A stretch of DNA of 64,000 nt, from the NCBI GenBank assembly GCA_903886485.1, contig CAISMH010000012.1:286844-350843 (forward strand), in the 5' to 3' direction. The stretch is from an uncultured Burkholderiales bacterium. Lineage in GTDB: Bacteria; Pseudomonadota; Gammaproteobacteria; Burkholderiales; Burkholderiaceae_C. Made by a program: the position numbers and the translations under genes. Positions 55,807 to 64,000 of this stretch are shown piece after piece. Every line of letters starts with the position of its first letter. Position 1 is the first letter of the stretch. The notes beneath the pieces were generated by a model. The model was not told where the DNA came from and did no database searches. It saw only the letters and a program-made list of their open reading frames with translations.

Positions 55807-57339
55807 TCACAACGGAATATTGCCGTGCTTGCGCCACGGGTTGTCGATCTTCTTGTCTTTGAGCATGACCAACGAACGGCAAATGCGCTTGCGTGTTTCG
55901 TGCGGCTGAATCACGTCGTCGATGAAGCCACGTGCACCCGCCACAAAAGGGTTGGCAAAGCGGGCTTTGTATTCGGCTTCTTTGGCGGCGAGTTTTTCAG
56001 GATCGCCTTTGTCTTCACGGAATATGATTTCCACCGCGCCCTTGGCGCCCATCACTGCGATTTCGGCATTTGGCCATGCAAAGTTCACGTCACCGCGCAA
56101 GTGCTTAGAGGCCATCACGTCATACGCACCGCCATAGGCCTTGCGTGTGATGACGGTGATTTTGGGCACGGTGCATTCAGCGTACGCGTACAGCAACTTG
56201 GCACCGTGTTTGATGATGCCGCCGTACTCTTGACTGGTGCCGGGCATGAAACCGGGCACGTCCACGAACGTGACCACGGGGATGTTGAACGCATCGCAAA
56301 AGCGCACAAACCGTGCGGCCTTGATGGAGCTCTTGATGTCCAAGCAGCCCGCCAACACCAACGGTTGGTTGGCGACGATGCCGACGGTTTGGCCTTCCAT
56401 GCGAGCAAAGCCGATGAGGATGTTTTTGGCGTAGTCGGGTTGCAGCTCGAAGAAGTCGCCATCGTCCACAGTTTTGACGATGAGCTCTTTCATGTCATAC
56501 GCTTTGTTGGGGTTCTCAGGCACCAAGGTGTCGAGGCTCATGTCCATGCGGCCTGATGGATCGCCGCTGGCACGCACAGGCGCTTTTTCGCGGTTGTTCA
56601 GCGGCAAGTAGTTGTAGAGGCGACGCAGCATCAGCAATGCTTCGACATCGTTTTCAAACGCCATGTCTGCCACACCACTCTTGGTGGTGTGGGTCAAGGC
56701 GCCGCCCAACTCTTCTGCGGTCACTTCTTCGTGCGTCACAGTCTTGACCACTTCGGGGCCCGTCACGAACATGTACGAGGTGTCTTTGACCATGAAGATG
56801 AAGTCGGTCAACGCGGGTGAATACACCGCACCACCTGCAGAGGGTCCCATGATCATGCTGATCTGAGGCACCACACCAGAGGCCATGACGTTGCGTTGGA
56901 ACACTTCAGCGTAACCACCGAGTGAGGCCACACCTTCTTGAATACGGGCACCGCCAGAGTCGTTCAAACCGATCACGGGCGCGCCGACTTTCATGGCTTG
57001 GTCCATGATCTTGCAAATCTTCTCAGCGTGCGTTTCAGACAAAGCACCACCGTACACCGTGAAGTCTTGGCTGAACACAAACACCAAACGGCCATTGATC
57101 ATGCCGTAACCCGTGACCACGCCGTCGCCTGGAATCTTGTTGTCTTCCATGCCGAAGTCGGTGCAACGGTGTTCCACGAACATGTCCCACTCCTCGAACG
57201 TGCCCTCATCCAACAGCACTTCGATGCGTTCGCGCGCGGTCAGTTTGCCCTTGGCATGCTGCGCATCAATGCGCTTTTGGCCGCCACCTAAGCGGGCCGC
57301 AGCGCGCTTCTTCTCCAGTTGTTCAATGATGTCTTGCAT
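55807..57339 (-). CDS. pccB: Propionyl-CoA carboxylase, carboxyltransferase beta subunit
   Basis: The 510-residue carboxyltransferase has paired crotonase-like domains: [51 protein letters not shown], and [47 protein letters not shown]. It makes methylmalonyl-CoA from propionyl-CoA. It lies 35 nt after meaB in the propionate operon. Confidence 0.94.
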   Translation of the reverse strand: MQDIIEQLEKKRAAARLGGGQKRIDAQHAKGKLTARERIEVLLDEGTFEEWDMFVEHRCTDFGMEDNKIPGDGVVTGYGMINGRLVFVFSQDFTVYGGALSETHAEKICKIMDQAMKVGAPVIGLNDSGGARIQEGVASLGGYAEVFQRNVMASGVVPQISMIMGPSAGGAVYSPALTDFIFMVKDTSYMFVTGPEVVKTVTHEEVTAEELGGALTHTTKSGVADMAFENDVEALLMLRRLYNYLPLNNREKAPVRASGDPSGRMDMSLDTLVPENPNKAYDMKELIVKTVDDGDFFELQPDYAKNILIGFARMEGQTVGIVANQPLVLAGCLDIKSSIKAARFVRFCDAFNIPVVTFVDVPGFMPGTSQEYGGIIKHGAKLLYAYAECTVPKITVITRKAYGGAYDVMASKHLRGDVNFAWPNAEIAVMGAKGAVEIIFREDKGDPEKLAAKEAEYKARFANPFVAGARGFIDDVIQPHETRKRICRSLVMLKDKKIDNPWRKHGNIPL

Positions 57340-57374
57340 GGTTGCTCTTTCTATTACTCCAGGAAGATTTCAAA

Positions 57375-58384
57375 TTAACTCTGCGCTTGATAAGCGCTGA
57401 GCAGTTGACGCGCGGCGGTCGAAGCAGCCAACTGCCCTGCGCCCACTTGATGACTGAGTTGGGGCAGCAGCGCTTGCACATGGGGCTGTGTCCGAAAATT
57501 TTGTTTCAAGCCTGCGTCGATGCGTTCCCACATCCACGACAAGGCTTGGTGTTGACGACGTGCGAGAAAGCGGCTGTTGTGTTGTTGAAGTGTTTTGAAC
57601 TCGTCGACGGCAGCCCAAAACGCATCCACCCCTTGGTTCAACAAGGCGCTGAGTTGCACCACCTTGGGATGCCACACCTCGGTGTTGCGGTGCGCGTGGC
57701 CCGAGCCACCATGCATGCCCAACAACTGCAAGGCGCTGGTGATTTGCAACTGCGCGCGTGTGGCGGCGGTGGCGTCGATGTCGGCTTTGTTGATCACCAC
57801 CAAATCGGCGATCTCCATCACGCCTTTTTTGATGGCTTGCAAGTCGTCACCCGCGTTGGGCAATTGCAGCAGCACAAACATGTCGGTCATGTTGGCCACA
57901 GCGGTTTCGCTTTGGCCCACGCCCACGGTCTCCACAATTACCACGTTGTAGCCTGCGGCTTCGCAGACCAACATGGACTCGCGCGTTTTCTCGGCCACAC
58001 CGCCCAAGGTGCCGCTAGAGGGGCTGGGACGGATATAGGCTTGGTTGTGCACACTCAAAAACTCCATGCGCGTTTTATCGCCCAAGATAGAGCCGCCTGA
58101 CACGGTGCTGGAAGGGTCAATCGTCAACACCGCCACGCGGTGGCCCAGGCCAATCAAATACAAACCGAGGGCTTCAATGAAGGTGGACTTGCCCACGCCC
58201 GGCACACCGCTGATGCCCAGCCGAAACGACTGCCCGGTGTGCGGCAACAGGGCGGTGAGTAACTCATCGGCCAAAGCGCGGTGGTCCGTGCGCGTGGACT
58301 CTAAGAGCGTGATGGCTTTAGCCATGGCACGGCGCTGCACGGCAGCGTTGCCGTGCAGCAAGCCGTCGAGCAACTGCTCAGGTG

Positions 58385-58388
<4 letters not shown>
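57375..58388 (-). CDS. meaB: Methylmalonyl-CoA mutase-associated GTPase MeaB
   Basis: The 337-residue G3E-type GTPase shows P-loop [30 protein letters not shown], the switch region [11 protein letters not shown] and base motif NKAD. It loads and protects the B12 cofactor of the mutase. The GTG start overlaps the mutase stop by 4 nt, coupling the two. Confidence 0.93.
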
Positions 58389-60562
<2,174 letters not shown>

Positions 60563-60635
60563 GGCAAATCACTCTTGAAAGGTGTGTTTAGCTATCAAAA
60601 AACCCTAGGTTAACCCCACGGGTTATGTGCTTGAA

Positions 60636-60663
60636 GCATCATATCATTCATAATTATTGATGC
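60636..60663. promoter_or_regulatory. Inverted repeat in the mcm-gntR divergent region
   Basis: GCATCA (60636-60641) and TGATGC (60658-60663) are perfect inverted arms with a 16-bp A+T-rich centre, in the 132-bp gap between the divergent starts. It is a candidate operator for the GntR protein, although GntR sites are usually more compact. Confidence 0.35.
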
Positions 60664-60694
60664 AAAATCTTATTTAGTCTTACAATTCAAGCCT

Positions 60695-61330
60695 ATGTCC
60701 GCCGTCATGCTCACCCCTCGCGCCCTGTACGAAGAAGTTGCAGAACTGCTCCGTCAGCGCATTTTCGCGAGCGAGTTAGAGCCCGGCAGTTGGATTGATG
60801 AAATGCGTCTGGCCGAGGAATACGGCATCAGCCGCACGCCCATGCGTGAGGCGCTCAAGGTCTTGGCCGCAGAAGGTTTGGTCACCATGAAGGTGCGGCG
60901 CGGTGCCTATGTGACCGAGGTCAACGAGAAAGACCAACGCGATGTCTATCACCTGCTGTCTTTGCTGGAGTCAGATGCTGCGGGGGTCGTCGCCAAAGAA
61001 GCCAGCCCCCAGCAGCTGCAAGAGTTGCAAGCACTGCACCTGCAACTGACAGCGGCTGTGACGGACCGAGAAAAGTTCTTTGACATCAACGAACGCTTTC
61101 ACATGCGTTTGCTGGAGATCGCCAACAACCGTTGGCGCGATCAAATGGTGGGCGATTTGCGCAAGGTGATGAAGCTCAACCGCCACAACTCGTTGTTCAA
61201 GAGTGGGCGCATCGAAGAGTCACTGAAAGAACACCAAGCCATCATGGATGCGCTGTTGGCACGTAACGCCGCGTTGAGCGTTCGGCGCATGAAAGAGCAC
61301 TTTGCCAACGGATTAGAAGCCGCCAGCTGA
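60695..61330 (+). CDS. GntR/FadR-family regulator of the propionate operon
   Basis: The 211-residue protein has a GntR winged helix at the N-terminus (LYEEVAELLRQRIFASELEPGSWIDEMRLAEEYGISRTPMREALKVLAAEGLV) and a helical FCD effector domain (LLSLLESDAAGVVAKEASPQQLQELQ; FHMRLLEIANNRWRDQMV). It is divergent from mcm, so control of the methylmalonyl-CoA genes is the likely role. A start at 60707 is also possible. Confidence 0.85.
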   Translation: MSAVMLTPRALYEEVAELLRQRIFASELEPGSWIDEMRLAEEYGISRTPMREALKVLAAEGLVTMKVRRGAYVTEVNEKDQRDVYHLLSLLESDAAGVVAKEASPQQLQELQALHLQLTAAVTDREKFFDINERFHMRLLEIANNRWRDQMVGDLRKVMKLNRHNSLFKSGRIEESLKEHQAIMDALLARNAALSVRRMKEHFANGLEAAS

Positions 61331-61331
61331 A

Positions 61332-62273
61332 TCAGCTTGCGCTGCCCTCTGGCGGCATGGGTGCTTTTTGAGTCACGACCACCAAGCCCACGCCTGACAA
61401 GATCAGCAAACCTCCCACCCAATGGTGCAGCCCCAAGGACTCACCTAACACCAGCCATGTCACCACAGCGGTGTAGAGGGGCCCCAGGTACAGCGTCATG
61501 GCAACGCGGCTGGCGCCCAATATTTTTTGCGTCCAGCCGTAAATCCAATACGCCCCGACACCTGGCAACAACGCCGTGACAGCCATGATGAGCCAAGCTT
61601 GCTGCCCCAAGGCCGGGGCCGCAGGCTGTCGCAGTTCCCAGACCGCGAATGGCAACAACACCACCACACCGCCCATACAAATAGCAGCCAGTTGCGCGCT
61701 TGCACCCAAAGGGCTGGGCCAGCGCTTTTGCAACAAGGCATAGGCCGCCCAAGAGATGGATGCGCCCACGATCCACAAGTCACCCGGTACCCACTGGACT
61801 TGCGACAGATGCGCCCATTCACCTCTGAGCACCACATGCACCACGCCCACCATGGCCAGCACCACGCCTAAAACTTGGCGCAGAGAAAACCGCTCTCCCA
61901 ACCAAAGCACAGAACCGACAGCGATGAGCACCGGCGCGCAGGCATAAATGAGCGAGATGTTCATGCCGACGGTGCTCTCGCCAGCCAAGTAGACCCAAGC
62001 CCCACAAATCCACATCCCGCACGCACCCAAGACCAGATAGCGCCAGCGGTGGCGCCAGAGGTAAGCACGCTGCGTCCACAACTCACGAAAATTCAGTGCG
62101 GTCAACACGGCACCCGCGATGCCCCAGCGCCCCAACGCCAACACATGGGGCGAAACAACACCCGGCGCTCGCCGCGCCGCCACGATGTTGATGGTCCAAA
62201 GCAAGGGGATGAACCAAATTAGCAACAACGCCCAATAGCGGCTGCGCGTGACAGCCATCTCAGGGCGCGTCAT
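61332..62273 (-). CDS. EamA/DMT-family transporter
   Basis: The protein has about 313 residues and ten hydrophobic helices in two EamA repeats (WFIPLLWTINIVAARRAPGVVSPHVLALGRWGIAGAVL; WIVGASISWAAYALLQKRWPSPLG). These proteins export amino acids or other metabolites. The ATG at 62273 overlaps the dusA end by 14 nt; an ATG at 62258 is also possible. The stop abuts the convergent GntR stop with one base between. Confidence 0.85.
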   Translation of the reverse strand: MTRPEMAVTRSRYWALLLIWFIPLLWTINIVAARRAPGVVSPHVLALGRWGIAGAVLTALNFRELWTQRAYLWRHRWRYLVLGACGMWICGAWVYLAGESTVGMNISLIYACAPVLIAVGSVLWLGERFSLRQVLGVVLAMVGVVHVVLRGEWAHLSQVQWVPGDLWIVGASISWAAYALLQKRWPSPLGASAQLAAICMGGVVVLLPFAVWELRQPAAPALGQQAWLIMAVTALLPGVGAYWIYGWTQKILGASRVAMTLYLGPLYTAVVTWLVLGESLGLHHWVGGLLILSGVGLVVVTQKAPMPPEGSAS

Positions 62274-63312
62274 GGGGCGCCATCTCGTGGGGGGTTGCTG
62301 CACCACGGGCCAAGGCTTCGCGCGCCATCTTCATCACTTCACGCGGCGCCAGAGGTTTGAGCTTGTGGTTGCTCCACGTCTGTCGCCACAAACGCGCACC
62401 GCGTTGGCCATGGAACAAGCCCAGCATGTGGCGAGCGATGGGGTACCAAGGGCAACCGTCTTCGGCGTGGGCCCGCTCCATGTAAGCCACCATGGCCTCC
62501 TCCACCGCTTCGCGGCTGAGGGTGTCGTGCGGGTCGTTGTAAAACTCAGCATCCCAAGTGGTCATGAGCCATGGGCGGTAATAGGCTTCACGCCCCAACA
62601 TCACGCCGTCCACATGCTGCAAGTGCTCGGCCATCTGCGCGTTGGTGGTGATGCCGCCGTTGATGGCGATCACCAAGTCAGGGAAATCTTTTTTCAACTG
62701 ATAACCCAACTCGTAGCGCAGCGGCGGGATTTCACGGTTCTCTTTGGGGCTTAAACCATCGAGCCAAGCATTGCGGGCGTGCACGATGAACACTTGGCAA
62801 CCCGCGTCGCTGACGGTGCCCACAAAGTCGCGCACAAAGTCATAGCTCTCGATTCGGTCAATACCAATGCGGTGCTTCACTGTGACGGGGATGCTCACCA
62901 CATCGAGCATGGCTTTGACACCATCGGCCACGGTGTGGGGTTCGTTCATCAAACACGCGCCAAATGCGCCGCGCTGCACGCGGTCTGAGGGACACCCACA
63001 GTTGAGGTTGATTTCGCTGTAGCCCCACTGCTCGCCCAGTTTGGCGCCATGGGCCAAATCTGCCGCGTCGCTGCCGCCCAGTTGCAACGCGACCGGATGC
63101 TCTTCGGCGTTGAAGCGCAAATGCCGTTGCGTGTCGCCATGGCGCAGCGCACCGGTGGTGACCATCTCGGTGTAGAGCAAGGTGTTGCGGCTGAGGAGGC
63201 GGTGAAAGTAACGGCAGTGGCGGTCCGTCCAATCCATCATCGGCGCAACACTAGTCCGCCACATGCTAAGTGGTTGATTTATATCATCTTTTTTTTCTGG
63301 CAAGTGCTGCAT
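62260..63312 (-). CDS. dusA: tRNA-dihydrouridine synthase A
   Basis: The 350-residue flavoenzyme shows RTSVAPMMDWTDRHCRYFHRLL at the N-terminus, the catalytic Cys in LNCGCPSDRVQRG, and FMN-site INGGITTNAQMAEHL. It reduces uridines in the tRNA D-loop. The true start may be ATG 63264 (MWRTSVAPMMDW), because residues 1-16 from 63312 are unlike the family. dusA is a known integration target, and an integrase gene lies immediately upstream, so the extra 5' codons may come from the inserted element. Confidence 0.93.
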   Translation of the reverse strand: MQHLPEKKDDINQPLSMWRTSVAPMMDWTDRHCRYFHRLLSRNTLLYTEMVTTGALRHGDTQRHLRFNAEEHPVALQLGGSDAADLAHGAKLGEQWGYSEINLNCGCPSDRVQRGAFGACLMNEPHTVADGVKAMLDVVSIPVTVKHRIGIDRIESYDFVRDFVGTVSDAGCQVFIVHARNAWLDGLSPKENREIPPLRYELGYQLKKDFPDLVIAINGGITTNAQMAEHLQHVDGVMLGREAYYRPWLMTTWDAEFYNDPHDTLSREAVEEAMVAYMERAHAEDGCPWYPIARHMLGLFHGQRGARLWRQTWSNHKLKPLAPREVMKMAREALARGAATPHEMAPHDAP

Positions 63313-63330
63313 TTAGGCCGTTTTTTACAT

Positions 63331-63374
63331 GAAGTGCACACGAATTGCACACGAATTGCACACGAAGTGAACAT
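63331..63374. repeat. Four 11-bp tandem repeats
   Basis: GAAGTGCACAC, GAATTGCACAC, GAATTGCACAC and GAAGTGAACAT follow each other without spacers between dusA and the integrase gene. The period is about one helical turn. They could be integrase or excisionase arm-binding sites of an element inserted at dusA. Confidence 0.65.
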
Positions 63375-63420
63375 AAGGAACACAATGGGTTAATCAACTA
63401 CTACGCACAGATCGCACACA

Positions 63421-63921
63421 TTGGCAACATTCTCGCAGCTACCCTCCGGAAAATGGAGAGTACAGGTTCGTCGGCATGGACTCTATCGATCTACAACCTT
63501 CGATACCAAACGAGAAGCCAAGGACTGGTCAGCGGGCATGGAGTCAAAGGCAAACCACATTGCTACCTCTGGATTTTCCCCCATTCCCAAAGGGGCAACT
63601 GTCACTGACCTCATTGAGAAATACACAGAGACCGTAAAAAAATCGAACGGTAGAACAAAGGCGGCAACTCTTGAGATGTTGAAACGCCAGATTGGCAAAG
63701 TCCAACTAACCAATCTCAACTCTTTGGTACTTCGAGACTTTATTGACCGCCGCAGCGATGCTGGAGCTGGCGGGGTCACCATTGCAGCAGACCTCAGTTA
63801 TTTAAGTGCCGTTTTGAAATGGGCACGTCATGCACGACAACTAGATATCAATGACCGCTTAAACCCGTTCGTCGGGATATTTCCCGAATGCTCATCCCAT
63901 CTCTCAGGTGCCACCGCCTGA
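63421..63921 (+). pseudogene. Truncated tyrosine-recombinase integrase (N-terminal part)
   Basis: From a TTG at 63421 the frame encodes 166 residues: an Arm-type N-terminal domain (MATFSQLPSGKWRVQVRRHGLYRSTTFDTKREAKDWSAGME) and the core-binding helices (TVTDLIEKYTETVKKSNG; LRDFIDRRSDAGAGGVTIAADLSYLSAVLKWARHARQLDI). Integrases of this kind are about 330-400 residues; the catalytic domain with R...H-x-x-R...Y is missing. The sequence loses similarity to integrases after about residue 147 (near 63862), and short inverted repeats follow, so an insertion or deletion probably cut the gene. Confidence 0.65.
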
Positions 63922-64000
63922 TCACACTTAATAACGCCACGTTGATCACTCCTGTGTCTCCTGCTCAATGCTGAGCAGGACAGTTTGACTACGTGGGTCA
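63862..64000. mobile_element. Possible insertion-element edge at the end of the window
   Basis: After the integrase similarity stops, the DNA holds TCGGGA-TATT-TCCCGA (63872-63887), two TGATCAC motifs 24 bp apart (63919 and 63943), and CCTGCTCA-ATGC-TGAGCAGG (63960-63979). A cluster of short repeats like this is what one expects at the terminal region of an insertion sequence. No transposase is visible because the window ends. Confidence 0.35.

Noticed and set aside
63331..63374. Tandem repeats considered as a CRISPR array
   Set aside because: The 11-bp units are contiguous, with no spacers, and no cas genes are near.

Overview
The window looks like a chromosomal segment of a betaproteobacterium of the Burkholderiales, most likely Comamonadaceae. 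The grounds are a pmd-type protocatechuate 4,5-cleavage operon in Comamonas order (pmdE-F-...-D-A-B-C), several Bug-type tripartite-tricarboxylate binding proteins, a beta-type isc operon, a cysteine-nucleophile intracellular PHB depolymerase and a methylmalonyl-CoA pathway. The genus cannot be fixed from the sequence alone.

Region 1 (1-17.2 kb) is a catabolic cluster. It holds a partial branched-chain amino-acid-type binding protein, two IclR regulators, a TIM-barrel protein resembling 3-dehydroshikimate dehydratases, two 3-ketosteroid-dehydrogenase-like flavoproteins (one fused in frame to NIPSNAP domains) and a catabolic-looking shikimate dehydrogenase. A minus-strand operon then encodes the protocatechuate 4,5-cleavage enzymes, with two orphan Bug binding proteins inside it and a ModA-like protein without a signal peptide at its head, facing a divergent LysR gene. 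Read together it could funnel hydroaromatic acids (quinate/shikimate type) to protocatechuate and on to pyruvate and oxaloacetate.

Region 2 (about 18.4-36.2 kb) is visibly richer in A+T. It carries a phasin, a universal stress protein, a DUF1269-like membrane protein, a coupled GGDEF and HD-GYP pair, and a complete-looking Tad/Flp pilus locus (tadE, tadG, second tadE, flp, cpaA/B/C, lipoprotein, cpaE, cpaF, tadB, tadC). It ends in two Crp/Fnr-family regulators, an EAL-domain remnant and the 3' end of a tRNA-Val gene. Six copies of a CRP-geometry motif, TGTGC-N6-G(A/C)AC(A/C/G), lie in its intergenic regions. This suggests a self-contained regulon run by one or both local Crp-like proteins, and it is the most interesting result here.

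Region 3 (36.2-50.2 kb) is housekeeping: tRNA-Val(CAC), dnaQ, the isc operon with an IscR-type operator, uvrB, an aromatic/aspartate aminotransferase, a DODA-type dioxygenase, phaZ with a Lys/Ala-rich tail, a soluble RnfB-like ferredoxin and an MFS transporter.

Region 4 (50.2-64 kb) holds a partial gentisate pathway, the propionyl-CoA to succinyl-CoA pathway (mcm, meaB, pccB, pccA, VOC epimerase candidate) facing a GntR gene, an EamA exporter and dusA. A truncated integrase lies directly upstream of dusA, a known integration hotspot, together with 11-bp tandem repeats.
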